Of a stretch of DNA of 64,000 nucleotides, positions 48,001 through 59,891 are shown piece after piece. The stretch's first letter is position 1. The number at the start of each line of letters is the position of its first letter. A program made the position numbers and the translations under genes. The stretch covers positions 496,001-560,000 of the forward strand of contig CM061248.1 in the NCBI GenBank assembly GCA_022605425.2, read 5' to 3'. This stretch comes from Hamiltosporidium tvaerminnensis (lineage: Eukaryota; Microsporidia; Dubosqiidae). The notes under the pieces are model-generated. The model was not told the origin of the DNA and did no database searches. It worked only from the letters and a program-made list of their open reading frames with translations.

Positions 48001-48808
48001 TTTTTACTTCGTTTTTTATAGAAAAAATATTAAAAAGATTTATAAAAAATAAAGGTGTTTTGTTGTTTAGGTGTTTGGTGTTTTGGTTGTATATTACAAG
48101 GTAATTTAAATAAACAAATAATTTAAGTTTTTCGTGTGTCTGTTTGGATACGAAAGAAAGGTTTTGGTTGTGAGAAAGGTTTGGGTTGGAAGAAAGGTTT
48201 GGGTTGGAAGAAAGGTTTGGGTTGTGAGAAAGGTTTGGGTTGTGAGAAAGGTTTGGGTTGTGAGAAAGGTTTGGGTTGTGAGAAAGGTTTTGGTTGTGAG
48301 AAAGGTTTGGGTTGGAAGAAAGGTTTGGATTGGGAGAAAGGTTTGGATTGGAAGAAAGGTTTGGGTTGGAACTGTTGTTTTCTTCTTTTAAAATAATTTT
48401 TTTTCCTATTTTTTTTTGAATGGAAAAAATTCTTTTAGAATTTTCTTTGATAAAAAAAATATAATTTGATGCTTCTGTAGAAGAAGGTGTATAAATAAAG
48501 AATGTCTCTGTATATCCACATAGGTACATATCTGGTTCATAAGATATATCTTTATATGAATATATATTGGTTGTAATTTCTTTTATTTGATTTGATTCAG
48601 ATTGTAAAAAAATATGTTTTGGTGTAATTATTATAGATTTGTATTTATAAAAAGGTAAAATGGTAATGTTCTCTTCTATTACTGCTATTTCATTTTTAAA
48701 TACTACTATAACTCTTCCATTTGAAAATTCTGCTTTTTTTACTGTCTTTTCGAATTTAAAATTTCTATTTTCAACCTTAAGAATTCTTTTATGCCATTTA
48801 ATAATCAT
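42076..48808 (-). CDS. APC1: APC1-like cyclosome subunit with low-complexity inserts, frameshifted
   Basis: The main ORF (48808-42920) has 1962 residues and continues in another frame to 42076 (about 2240 codons in all). APC1 is the scaffold of the anaphase-promoting complex, the ubiquitin ligase that drives mitotic exit. Support comes from the PC-repeat region near 44810-44400, with GMLYGLGLQGKLDTI, YACCIGLSFLFYKSYNKSIF and VGIGLAMSLVF, matching the APC1 pattern of LxLGLxGHL, then a gene-copy-like GxGLLY block, then GLALGLV. Upstream, RWSEVETLASTNLLVS recalls RxxEVRxLLxS. Between conserved blocks lie long Asn/Thr/Ser/Asp tracts, a (NPNLSx)12 array and DNKNI arrays. The frame break at about 42921-42928 coincides with TACTTACT; one TACT unit would join the frames. 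CCC sits two bases before the ATG. Confidence 0.75.
42690..42800 (-). repeat. Hexamer microsatellite coding Thr-Asn
   Basis: On the plus strand this is a run of TTAGTA/TTAGTG hexamers; on the coding strand it gives alternating Thr and Asn codons inside the C-terminal part of the APC1-like gene. Related hexamer tracts recur at about 43480-43590, 44040-44130, 45120-45360, 45590-45670 and 46425-46500. Confidence 0.8.
46930..47140 (-). repeat. In-frame DNKNI-type tandem repeat in APC1-like gene
   Basis: Units of 15-18 bp encode repeats such as DNKNIDNKNID and DNKNSDNKNS within the N-terminal half of the APC1-like protein. The units keep frame. Confidence 0.7.
48155..48375 (-). repeat. 18-bp tandem repeat coding (NPNLSx)12
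   Basis: Twelve consecutive 18-bp units on the coding strand give NPNLSS or NPNLSH, with two units reading NQNLS and one ending in P. The array is perfectly in frame with the APC1-like ORF. It is the most regular repeat in the window. Confidence 0.9.
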
Positions 48809-48810
48809 AA

Positions 48811-48813
48811 GGG
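48811..48813 (-). promoter_or_regulatory. CCC start-proximal motif (APC1-like gene)
   Basis: The minus strand reads AATCCCTTATG. The spacing and CCCTTATG sequence match those before MCM5. Confidence 0.55.
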
Positions 48814-48874
48814 ATTAAAAAAGAAATTTAATAACTAAAAAAATATTGTAGTTTAAAGAATATATTGGAGTTTT

Positions 48875-49603
48875 GGTGAAGGTAGGATAACCACATAAAA
48901 AACTTTTTGCTTGGCAATGAGTGTGTGAAACTGTTGTGAGATCATTGTTTGGATTTTTGGTGGAAATACAACCACACTACATCTTCGGTTGTTCCATGGG
49001 AGTTGTTATGAGGAGAAGAGGTCTAAGAAACGGAGAAACTTTTTCTACAAATTTATTTGTAGTTTTTTATGTAACCAGATTGCAGACCGCAGCTGAACAT
49101 GTAGGTAATTGCCATGTAAAAGCATGGAACCCTAGCCTTGCTCACTCGGGTTAGAAGACTTAGCGCCTGGGAGATATAAAAATAAAACCCATTAAAAGCC
49201 GGGAGAGCTAAGTAGCAGGTTATACCTGTTGGTATGACATTGCACTGTCTAGGTGGACCCCATGTAAATCTCTGAAATATATCTTAGCTAGAAGTTTATT
49301 GGGTTCAGAAAGTGTAGAGTAAGTGGGAATGCTGCATAGTCTTGGGGGAGCCCAGGGGGGGCTTCGGCCTTCGATCACACTCCATGCAACGGACATTAAC
49401 GAACTCCGGGCAACTGCCTCGCCTATTATTTAGGTTCTACACACCTGGTAGATGAAAGGCTTTGGGACGTAGGTATCGCAGGGGTTACCGATGGAGTGTT
49501 GGGGTAGCAGTCATTTATGTTAAACCTAGAACTGCGTTAATGTCATAAAAACAAATATAACACTTGCCACTATTTTAAAAATATGTGATACTTTTAAATA
49601 AAG
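48875..49603 (+). mobile_element. 730-bp SINE-like repeat, copy E
   Basis: This is a full-length, well-preserved plus-strand copy located about 65 bp upstream of the APC1-like ATG. Its right end (GTGATACTTTTAAATAAAG) lies about 20 bp from the 3' end of R2-like copy d. No clear target duplication was found. Confidence 0.85.
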
Positions 49604-49619
49604 AATTATTTCTTGTAAA

Positions 49620-51450
49620 TATAATTTTATTAAATAAAATTCTGGGTTAAAATATTTTACCATTTTTATATATTTTCTTCTACCTCTTTAATCACCTTTG
49701 TCTCTTCTTCCAAATCCGACTCTTTATTTATGTTATTGGTCGGTTCCTCTAAAGTGGTTCCTCCCTGTGAAATAAAGGGTGCTTTATTTTTTGGTTTAAA
49801 ATTTTTTGCACCATCTTCCTCTTTCTTCTCTTCTTTTAAAGAGGGTGTTGGTTCTTCATGCATCTCTGCTCTCATAAGAACACCTATTGACGCTCTCTCC
49901 CAGCTCTCTTCGGCATTTAGTCTTGACTCAAGTCCTCTTCGTCGATCAAAGGAAATTGTTTCGACTGTTTCTTAAGTACTATAGACTGAATGTATGCCTC
50001 TACATTCATGGGTATTTCCAGTCTTTTAAGATGAGATTTATGGTATTTTGTCACATTCCGTCCCAGGTCATCACATAAGGGATTATCTCAACACTGCACT
50101 TATAAATAAGACCCAACTCATTGGCTAGCAGGTCATACTTCCTAAGTTTTTAAGTTTCAACTATTTGAAGTGAATCCTGGGAAGTGATTCCATCTTCAAT
50201 AAGTGTTATCTTATTCTTCTTCTTATCTAAAATAAATATGTCGGGTCTGTTATTCCGAATTTTAACATCAGTTTTTATTCTAGTGTCCACTCTTATCTCT
50301 GCATACTCATTATCAAGAATGTCTAGAACTGAGTGACTCCTTATTTGTTTTAAAGACTTGAATTAATATTTATTTAGTAGGAGTAAGTATTTGCATTGTG
50401 CAACTTCATTATGTGGTCTAGTATAGTCACTCCAGGTATTTTCTCACATCTTGTTGCTAAGTAGTCTACCTTTAGACAGATTTAGTTGCTGCGTGTGAAA
50501 TATCTTCGGCACTCCGGCAATCTACTTCTATCCTATATAGAACAGAACACTGCTTCATCAGGGGGTCTTACACTTCCTTTCTTTAACCCTCCTGAAGAGT
50601 CATTTACACTTACCAGCTCGTTATTACTAGCTTTATAACATTGAATGTAGTTTTCGGTTTTTGATTTCGTTATATAGGTTAGCTAGTTGAGCTTTTTCCA
50701 AATTCTTCTTTGTGACTTCTTCTTCCAACTCGTATTTGATTTTTAAAAAGTTTTTTTTAGTGAAAAGTGGGTTTTATAATTATTTTCAACCTTTAGAATT
50801 GCTGCTCTTCTGGTCGATGTATTTTTATGTTTTTCAAGACAATCCAAGTGTTGCAAAATCATATTCGCTATTAAAGTCTACACTATATAAACTTCTTCAT
50901 AGTTCTTTACGGGGAAGGTATAGACGTTATTTACATCCTAGGCGTAGATGTATTTATTCTGTACTAGCAGTGCACGCATTGCATAATCTAACTTAAAGAA
51001 GTCAGTTGTTCAAGACAAGGTACTTCTATTTGGCAGTGGGTTGAAGATATCGGATGTTGATATTTTGCAGAAAATAATTTTTAGCATTTAATTTTGTTGC
51101 AAAAAAGTTTTTCTACTCGTGCTTTATGTTTTATTGTACTTCCTCGAACGACATACTTCTTGGGATTCCTCTGCTATTTTCTTTTGTTCTTAAGTATTTT
51201 TAATACCTTTTCATTGAAAAAGAGTGGCTGTATCTTCACAACACGGGTTTTTTGTAGCCGATTTTTCTTTGTTTATTTCAAATCGTATATTGTTCATTCA
51301 TCTCTTCCGTCATTTCCTTCAATGTTTGTCATCTTTTTCAGGGAGCTGAGATCATCAAATAATAATATTATTAGCCGCACGGGATTCTGCATCTGTCTTT
51401 TTTGTCAGCTTTGGGTTTTTTTCATTAAGCTTTCGGCTCCAAGATCAATA
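49620..51450 (-). mobile_element. R2/NeSL-like retrotransposon copy d, reaching into the RT domain
   Basis: The acidic tail frame is 49875-49666 and is preceded by a decayed endonuclease and finger. Farther upstream on the minus strand are RLYLP (about 50920) and a RGIPxSMSFEEVQ-like block (about 51160). Before that, LIILLFDDL, with FDD at 51359-51351, is the only reverse-transcriptase metal-binding motif of this family seen in the window. The sequence is full of stops beyond 50350. It extends farther 5' than copies a-c. Confidence 0.75.
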
Positions 51451-51479
51451 CTCAATAAAAAGAAATAAATACAAAAATT

Positions 51480-53890
51480 TATACAAAGAAAGAAAATATT
51501 TGGGTATTTTTATGAAGAAGTTGTAATAAAAGAGAATTTATATGGTTTTCTACATTTTTCAAACAATTAATCATATTTTTCATCATTTCAAGTCAAAAAA
51601 TATAATAACAAAAAATAATAGCATATTTTTTTTAGAAATTGATATAGTTAAGGAGTTCCCCAACATGTAAGAAATTTTGTTAAATTTATTGGACAAATAA
51701 TCAATAAAAAGACCAAGTGTTTGTCTCTTATTTAGCTTTCAACATTTTTGTATATTTTATTTTAAGAAATGTTTCTTCAAATAGATAGATTTTATTAAAA
51801 GCGTAAATAAAACTTCGAGAAAATGTATGAACTTGGTGTAAATACGAAGCTGAAAGACTCTTATCCAATTCAATTAATTTTGAATTCAATTATTTTTTTA
51901 AAAAGCATTTGTGCATTGCATATCTATTACTTACAATTAAACTCCGGTACTAGCCTTTAACGATCAGCCGAAAAGAGATTTAAAGAATTTAAATATGATT
52001 TTTTTGCAAAATGAAACCAGAAAAACTACATCAAAATATATTTTCAAAGTATCTAAAATTTTTATTACAGGTATTATAAACAGCTTCATTTTTTTTCACT
52101 AAATATTCCGCACCTATTTAAATGAATAAGACATTTGTTCGAGCCTTCGCGTAAAGAAGACTATTTTGATAGAATTTTTAAATATGATTCAAAATTCGGG
52201 TTCTGTCTTTTTTTATTTCTTTAAGATTTAAAATTATAATGCTTCAATAATTCAGTTAAATCCGTACAAAAAAACAACTTCCATACTCATTTATTGCTTT
52301 GTGAATCAGAAAGAAGCTGATTCATTTCAAAAAAAATTTCAATGATTGCAATAACTTTAAAACTGCATATAAATGTTTGTAGAGCAAGTTAGCGAACTGA
52401 ACTAGTCTGTTGTAAATTATATTCGGAAATTTCCTAAATTTACTCACGTAATTGACAAGTTTTAAGTACGTGCAATTCTATATAGTTGAAGGTTAAATGA
52501 CTGGTATATAAGCTGTGACAGTTTCAAGTATACTCCATACAACGATTTTTTAGAAATAATAAATGTATTATAAATGATTTTGAATATACGTAATTTCCTG
52601 ATTGAAAATATAAGAGTAACTAAAACATATTTTCCTCGCATTATATCTTTCCTTATTTAGTTGTAATATAATTTGAATATCACCTTCTATGATTTTTCGA
52701 CTTAATCAAAAATATCTTGTCTATTGGCCGTGCTTTGAATACTAAAAACATCTAATGGTTCTTTACAAACCTTCTATTTGTCAATAAAATTTTCGAATAA
52801 AATAAATTTTCAGTAATATTTGAAATGTCATTTAGCCCATCCAAAGCCAAATAAAACATATCCGAGGGTCTAATTTATATCGAATATAATGTCCATAACT
52901 CTTCTTGCTACTGTGTTTGGAGATAAACAAATCATTTAAAATGTATTAAACCTTCAAGGCAATATCCTCAAGATTTCTTCTTTGATACGATTTGAATAAT
53001 TCTAGTTCTTTAATTAGTTTACCATGTTTCCCAAAAAATTATTGTTACATAAAAATTTTATGTAGCTTACATCTTGTCCAGCTCTTAATTTCTATAATAA
53101 ATTATATTGAAATTTACGTCCTCGTTTTAAAGCTTGAAATTTCGTTCCTAAAATCTACAGACTATTCCGAGATTCAGAGAATGATTAGTTTAAGAAGAAG
53201 CATTTGATACTATTGATTCGCGAGATATGTAGTTTCCTCAGACAAAAATTGGATGTACTAAATAAAGCAAAAACAACACCACTTTTGTTTTTCCTTTCTG
53301 TATTCATTATCTATTTTGTTTTTGTCGGTACGAATATTAAGTTAAATTAGGGAAATAAGAAAATACAACGCATTAGCTAGAGAGAATATCAAAATTTGTT
53401 TATGAAATGCAGGTTTGTTTCATGGTAATACGCTCTTAATCTTTTAAAAAGAAAGTTTATGTTTTGTCGAAGCCTTGCCAATCAAAAGAGGACATGTCTC
53501 TGAGACTCCTACCCTTAACGAAGCTCTAATTCCCCGTGGATTGTATTCCATCCATAAAGAAAGAAACAACCTAATATAAAAATAAAAAGAGATCACAGTA
53601 AGGTCCACCTACTAGATTTTAACTAAAAAAAATAAAGGAGCGTTTATTTAGCAGTTGAAGAACAACTAACACAACGTAAAGTTCATAAAAGAAGTGATCT
53701 TTATATCTCCTAAACCTCAAAGCCACAAAACTTTTTTTTGATAATTTAATATTGTACAATAATTTCTATTGCAGGTAATGATAAATCTGTTTAAAAAATA
53801 ACTAACCCATAATGCTATGTTATTTTTTTGATAAGCACGAACAGCCTAGCATATTAATCAAAACTCCAAACTTTAGATCTGAAAACCAGA
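51480..53890. other. AT-rich gene-free stretch
   Basis: There is no supported gene. A weak stretch near 53470-53720 is less A/T-rich and may be a very old repeat remnant. Confidence 0.35.
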
Positions 53891-53893
53891 AAT

Positions 53894-54235
53894 ATGAAGC
53901 CAAGCAGGAGAGAATGCATTTTATTTATCATCAGGTTTAATACTAGTCGAATTGCGTACTTGCAAGTCAATATAAGAATTTATAGAAAACCAGTCTTTAG
54001 TGTCGTTTCCTTGTTAAATCATGCAAAAAAAAACGTTTATTCTGATGCTATGGGTTACCATTCATTTTTAATCAAATATAAGAATAAAATAAAAACCACC
54101 TATCTTAAGAGCAATGGAGCAAGTGTTAAAAGAAATAGAATAAATAAAAAAATCATTCGCAAAGATATTCCTTTTTTTACAAGAAAACAGCAAAAAACCA
54201 TTAATTCTGTTTTTTTTTATGGTAATGTCGTGTAA
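53894..54235 (+). CDS. Possible small basic hypothetical protein
   Basis: This is a 113-codon ATG-started ORF with a mixed, basic composition (KTTYLKSNGASVKRNRINKK, then IIRKDIPFFTRKQQKTINS). No domain, signal peptide or CCC motif is seen, and no homolog is recognised. It is longer and less biased than random ORFs nearby, but it could still be chance or a TE remnant. Confidence 0.2.
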   Translation: MKPSRRECILFIIRFNTSRIAYLQVNIRIYRKPVFSVVSLLNHAKKNVYSDAMGYHSFLIKYKNKIKTTYLKSNGASVKRNRINKKIIRKDIPFFTRKQQKTINSVFFYGNVV

Positions 54236-54426
54236 GCTATACACAAATATTTATCTTTTTCTTACTATTTTAGAAAAATATTTATATTATTTTTAAGATT
54301 GTGTCGAGAATAACACTTTTAAAAACAATCTGATGAAATTTGTATTTGAAACATGCAAAAATGATATCTAAAGATTTTTTTTAGAATGATAATCTCACTT
54401 AATATTCGGTATTTTATAAAAAACTA

Positions 54427-55225
54427 TAAAGAGGAGAAGGTCTGCAGAATGCTAAAACTTTTTTCAAAAAGCATAGTTTATATTTTTTTTATAAAAATAA
54501 AATGAAGAAAACCATTGAACTTTATGATAATTGTAATGTAAAAGCATAGAGACCTAGCCTTCCTCCTTTAGATTAGGAGAAAGAGAGACAAAGAAACGCA
54601 GAAAAGTAATATTTTATAGAGCATGTAAAGCTAGTTTCCTTCACCATGCCGGGAAAGAATTGGCTTAGAGTATACTCTGCTTGTGTAAGACGCGACTAAA
54701 AGGGACCGGTCCCCCGGTTTGGGCATAAGGCTAACAACTCACCTTTTAAAACTACACTGTTACTAACCCCGAAAGAGTAGAAAACCCCCCTGGAAAAAAA
54801 CCAATGAGCGGTATTACTGAAGGACGGCCAAGGCTCGTGCAAGCGTGAATGTTGATGATAATTTGTAAAGCCACTTACTAGGTCATATCCCTTGATATGA
54901 CCTTGCAGCGTCTGGTAAACTTATAAAAACTTCCAAGATATATTTTAGCTGAAAATTTATTTGATTCCGTTTCATTAGAGTGATAAGATAGATTTAAAAT
55001 CCTGGGAGAACCCAGGTTTGATTTGGTCCTAGGAAACACTAAAGCAACAAAATTAACAAACTTTAGGCACTTCCCCTGTTTGTTTATTAAATTCCACGGA
55101 TTTTTAGATTAAAAGAAATATAATTTATGTTACTTAAGGAATAATGATATTTGTTAAAGTACAGTCATTGGTAAACCTCAAAACTGTGTCAATATAAAAA
55201 AAAATTTAGAAATTGCTACCTGTAG
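54427..55225 (+). mobile_element. 730-bp SINE-like repeat, copy H (old, interrupted)
   Basis: This diverged plus-strand copy starts inside the family (AGGAGAAGGTCTGCAGAATG). It passes TGTAAAAGCATAGAGACC and is split by a short LINE-5'-type insert at about 54645-54850. It resumes with GGTCATATCCCTTGATATGACC and CCTGGGAGAACCCAGG and ends near AAATTGCTACCTG. The left 130 bp are missing. Confidence 0.65.
54645..54850 (+). mobile_element. Short LINE-5'-region element nested in copy H
   Basis: This insert of about 205 bp begins ATGCCGGGAAAGAATTGGC and carries GTAAGACGCGACTAAAAGGG, GGCTAACAACTCACC and GGCGGTATTACTGAAGGA-type blocks, ending CCAAGGCTCGTGCAAG. It is the same element as at 4872-5100. 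It interrupts the 730-bp repeat and so is younger than that copy. Confidence 0.65.
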
Positions 55226-56636
55226 AAAATTATGTTAGTTTTTTAAAGAAAATTGAACTATCTAGCAGTTGTTAAAAAACTAATTATAAAGAAAAGGTAT
55301 GTTCTTCGTTCTTTCTAGTCCTCTTTAAAATATTTTCAAATCATAAGCATCTTTTGTGGTAAATTAAACCTGCCAATATAAAAGTAAATCATCATAATAT
55401 TTTAAAATTCCTAATCTTCTTTATGCTTTCTTTAAAAATAATCTTTAATTTGTTTTACATTTCGGGCGATTTTTGCTCTTTGGTTATTATCTATCTAATT
55501 TTTGGCACAAAATAAACAATTGGTTTAAAAAAATCACTTAAATACAAATATCTAGAACTTTTTAGCTGTCTATACCTACAGAGACTTGAATTTAGGAAAA
55601 GTGTTTTTTAATAAAAGATAGTATTCTGAATATACGAACAAGTCTATTAATACTTCTTAGTTTCACAAGGCAAATTATATATAATAAGTATAATAGCGAA
55701 TATTTTTAATTTTTCTTCGTTGACATTCTTATCCCGTTTTGTTTGGGTTTTCTGTGTAATTTTATAATCGTATTTTAGATTTCTCTTCACATAAATCTTC
55801 GAACGCTAACAAAAGCATTTAAAATTTTGTTTAAAGTAACGAATTTTACTTCTCGAAAACATGTCCTAATAACATAATAATTGCTGAATTTAAATTAGCT
55901 CAAGAAATGTAATTAAACAAATATAAATTTTATAATTTATAAGTGTGAGTAAACATAAAAATACTTTTAATATATAAACAAAATAGAAAATTCTTAGTAA
56001 AACTAGGTCATTAAAAAAAATATTAAAATTTTGTTTAAAAATATATTTAGTGTATTTCCCAAAGACTTGTTTTATTCATTTGTTAAATTTACGTTTCGAG
56101 AACATAAAATCTATACTATTACATTTTATCAACTTTCTTTACATTTTTTATACCATTATTTGCCATTCGATACAAAATCAAAACAAAAGAAAACTGTCAT
56201 TTCAAGAAATATCATTCTGATTCTAAAAATAATTAAATTTCGTATTTTTTATTGAGAGAAATTCTGCAAAAAATAAAAGAATCTAATTTTTAAAGAAATT
56301 CTAATATAAAACTTAAAAGAAATCTAAGTAACAGTCAATTATTGATATTTTAAATTGCAAAAAATGATCAACGTCGAAAAAAATATTCGTTCATTTAAAT
56401 TCTTAAAATAGTATTTTTATTCAATAAAATTTGACGTTTAGAAATACAACAATTGTTCATACCCTCACCTTTTAATTTAAAAACTTCTAAAACATTTTAT
56501 AAAATTTTAATTAATTGAGATTGATAGGACACATCATTTTTGAAGTTTTAAGAAACAAATCAAAATTTTTTTAACTAAAAACTAAAATAGTAAATTGATT
56601 TTAAAACTATAAACAGGTATTTTTTTTCTAAAATTT
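55226..56636. other. AT-rich intergenic
   Basis: This is the upstream region of the LRR-like gene. Only low-complexity ORFs are present, and no motif was recognised before the LRR start. Confidence 0.35.
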
Positions 56637-58964
56637 ATGAAATTTAATCGGTGCTTCAATCTCATAACGTTATTATACAAACCACTTATTTTTATGTTTA
56701 TCTATTATTCGATTGAAAGAGATATTATATTTAATGTTGTAAATGAAAATGAAGAGTCGTACATTGGTTCAATTATAAAAAAAATCAAACTTGAATGTTT
56801 ATGTCAAATCAAAAGAGATGAGACTAATGAAACTGACGAAAAAAACTGTTTAGAAAGAATGCTTGTCAGAGATTCAAATAGGCATTATGAACAGTATTGT
56901 ATAGAATATATTGAGAGAATTAGTCTTAAGTTTGATATATTCGAAAAGTTTAACAATATGAACAATTGTATAGAAATATTTCTCTGTCATCATATAAAGA
57001 AATCTGATTTTTTAATATTCTATGAGTTTATAATTTCATATTATTTACCGGTACATAAAATGACAATTAAGAAGTTTTACACAATATTGTATTTTTTAGA
57101 ATATTTTAGAGTTAAATATGATAATAAATTGAGGAATGCGGTGCAAAATATTTGGTGTTCTTTCATGGAATCCAATGAAATGAATAATTTCGAAATCAAA
57201 AACTTATCGTTTCATTTTTCAAAGCAAAATTATTTCTCACATGATTTATATAAAAAAATATCACAAGGATATTTTGAACTAGTGATTATCGAAAGGAATT
57301 CCAATTTTTCGTTTTTTATAAAAGAATCTGAATATTATGTTTCTAATATATATAACGGGATATTTAGGGAAGATAGAAAGCATACTTTAGTAATTAATTA
57401 AAATTTTGATACATTTTTTTATAAAAACGTGGTTGTGAATCATAAAAGTCAATGTTTATTTTTAATGTTTCTAAATACATTAGATATAAAATATTTGCAT
57501 ATAAAGTATTTAAACAGAGCGAATTCGAAGAGTTTTTGTTTTATTTTAGAAAATTTAAAAAAGATAGTTGATGAGACTGTATTCTTTGGGTGTTACATAT
57601 CTGATGAGGTAATTCGTTCTCTAAATGCAAATTTAAGTTTGGTAAATTTAAAAAAGATAGTTTTTATTAAATCTAAATTTGACACAAGTTTGATTTTTAC
57701 AGAGCATTTAAGTAATATAGAGGAATTTATATTTTATGAAGAACATTATTATAAAAGATATACAGTTCCTGAAATCAAAGAAGGGGATCTTAATATAGCA
57801 AAGTTTATAATACAAAGTCTGAAGCATATACACCCACAACATTCCATCGAAGAATTTATCAAGGAAAATGAAAATATATCAAAACAAAATAAAGATTTCT
57901 ATTTAAAATTACTTAATGAAGACAAATTTAGAGATAAAGTTAAAATAACTGAAAATTTTAAATGCAAGAATAAGAATTTGGAAGTCAAATGTTTTTATAA
58001 ATATAAAGGGTGCTTTAAAAATATTTCAATTACTCTCAAAAATTTTAATGAGAAACAGTTTTTTACTACCGAAAATACTATTTTAGAAGAAAATATTAAG
58101 TCTATTAAAATTTCATATTCTGAACTAAAATTCGATTTTCTAAGAGATATTTTCAATATAAAAAGACTAGAAAGATTAAAAATAGAATTTTCAAATATAT
58201 ATATTGAAAATGAAATTTTTATAAACGAATCTATAAAATATTTTAGATTCTCCCATAACAACAGTGGTAGTTTTTGTAGTTTTTTCAAGTTGATAGATAT
58301 GATGATAGGTCTTCAAGAAATATACTTTGATAAAACAAACACTATAAAGTTAAACCGTTCGGTAGATCAAATTGTTTATATTACAGAGTTAGATCTTTGG
58401 GATATTAATAAAATGATTGATTTTTTAAAACTTTCAGAAAAAAATGAAAAATTTAATTTTAAAGCCACAAATAAAGATATTTTGGATTCTGAATATCCTA
58501 TAGATTTCTTAAAGTTTTTATTTCAAAACTATGATATAAGCAGTATGAAGCAATTAAGTATTTTCGATTTTTCTATCAATAATTTAAATGTAAAATCACT
58601 TAGTAATTTATTGAGTCTAGAAAAATTAAATATTGTTAGAATTAATTTTCAAAATATTAGTTTTTCGGAATTATTTTGTGCCTCACGGGAATATAAAATA
58701 AAAAGAATGGGGTTAAACGGAATAAATATATCAGAAAAAGATTTAATATTTATTGGAAATTTAAAGAAGATTGCAGATATCAGATTGTGGAGCTGTGTTA
58801 TACAGGGAAATACTTACAACGAGATAAAAATGTTGTTTCTTAATGAGAATTACATTGAACTGAAATATAATACACGAGAGGATGGTCTAACAGAAGAAAC
58901 TATTAAATTTATAAAAGAGAAATTTAAAACGAAATATATTGTTATAAGGGAGTTATGGCGTTGA
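56637..58964 (+). pseudogene. Secreted/anchored LRR-like family gene with one in-frame stop
   Basis: One continuous frame of 776 codons is interrupted only by a TAA at 57399-57401. The part after the stop has no nearby ATG (first candidate GTG at 57429), and the frameshifted paralog at 17400-19701 has the matching residues on both sides, so this is one gene. The N-terminus (NLITLLYKPLIFMFIYY) is a signal-like or anchor helix. A helical region with YYLPVHKMTIKKFYTILYFL follows, then degenerate leucine-rich repeats in the second half (SLSNLLSLEKLNIVRINFQN, ISFSELF, FIGNLKKIADIRLWSC). Function is unknown. Microsporidia carry expanded lineage-specific LRR-type secreted families, and this fits one. 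If the stop is a sequencing error or is suppressed, it is a normal gene. Confidence 0.75.
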
Positions 58965-59404
58965 AAATATTTAAATAAATTTGTGCCTTTTAAAATTATA
59001 TGTAAATTATAGGTTTTAAGAATTTAAATTAAAATTTTACGGTATTTTTCATTTTTAGTCAATATCTAGGTTTAATCTGTAGAAAAAAAATAATTATGAA
59101 TATAATCAGTTTTCTAATAAAATTTCTGAAAATTTCTTATTAGCTACTTCTTTTCAATATGTATGAAAGACAATCTATATGTGAATTGGAGCTTTGTTAC
59201 CCTTTTTAAGGTGTGTCTCATGAAATTTTAAGGGCGGAAATTAAACGGTCTGTAACCAAAAGCAAATTTTTCTCATTCATAAAATAAACAATTTACTATT
59301 TGTAATAAATATGTTCCTCGTTTGGAATTTCTAATATATTGACACTTTATCTTTTTTTAGGAAATCAATGTTTTCATTCTTTTTAAAAAAATAATCTATT
59401 TAAA
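58965..59404. other. AT-rich intergenic
   Basis: Nothing is recognised. Confidence 0.3.
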
Positions 59405-59725
59405 GGTGGATGTGGGATAATCACATATAAATAAAAGCATCTGCTTGGTAACTTGTATGTATGGGTTATAAGGAAATTTTTGTTTGGATTTTTGATACGA
59501 ATGATAAACAGGCTATATCTTTGACCATTTCTTAAAATTTGTATGAGGAAAAGATGATCTGCAAAATTATGTGGCTTTTTTCATGCGAAAAAGTTAGTAG
59601 TTTTTTATGTGGTTATCCTCCCTAATCCGGTATGAGTAATTATCTATGTTAAACCTAGAAGTTCTTAATGTCATAAAAAGAATATAACACAGGTCACCGT
59701 TTAAAATAAGTAAGAATCATAAAAA
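59405..59725 (+). mobile_element. 730-bp SINE-like repeat, copy I (internal deletion)
   Basis: The left end (GGTGGATGTGGGATAATCAC, then GCATCTGCTTGGTAACTTG) and the right end (ATGTTAAACCTAGAAG, AATGTCATAAAAAGAATATA) of the family are joined, with about 400 bp missing between. At the junction TTTTTTATGTGG is followed by TTATCCTCCCT, which is the reverse complement of the family's own left end, so the loss involved a second, inverted copy. Confidence 0.65.
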
Positions 59726-59891
59726 AAATAAAAGATAAATAAAGAAATAAAAACTCTGGGATATGAATTAAAAAAACGAAAGGAAGAACCAAAGAATTAA
59801 CTCTCTCTACTAACTAATATCCTATCTCGTAATCTATTCATTTAACTTTTTTATTAACTTCTTATATGGTCTCACAAATCACTAATAACTC

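Noticed and set aside
48134-48396. Plus-strand ORFs of repeated RKVWVG- or EKGLGC-type units
   Set aside because: They are shadows of the in-frame NPNLS array on the minus strand.
53470-53720. Possible further copy of the 730-bp repeat
   Set aside because: Only scattered short words (GGTCCACCTA, TATATCTCCTAAACC) match; too weak without an alignment.
56031-56255. 74-codon plus-strand ORF upstream of the LRR-like gene
   Set aside because: Low-complexity Phe/Ile/Lys composition with no start signal or relatives.
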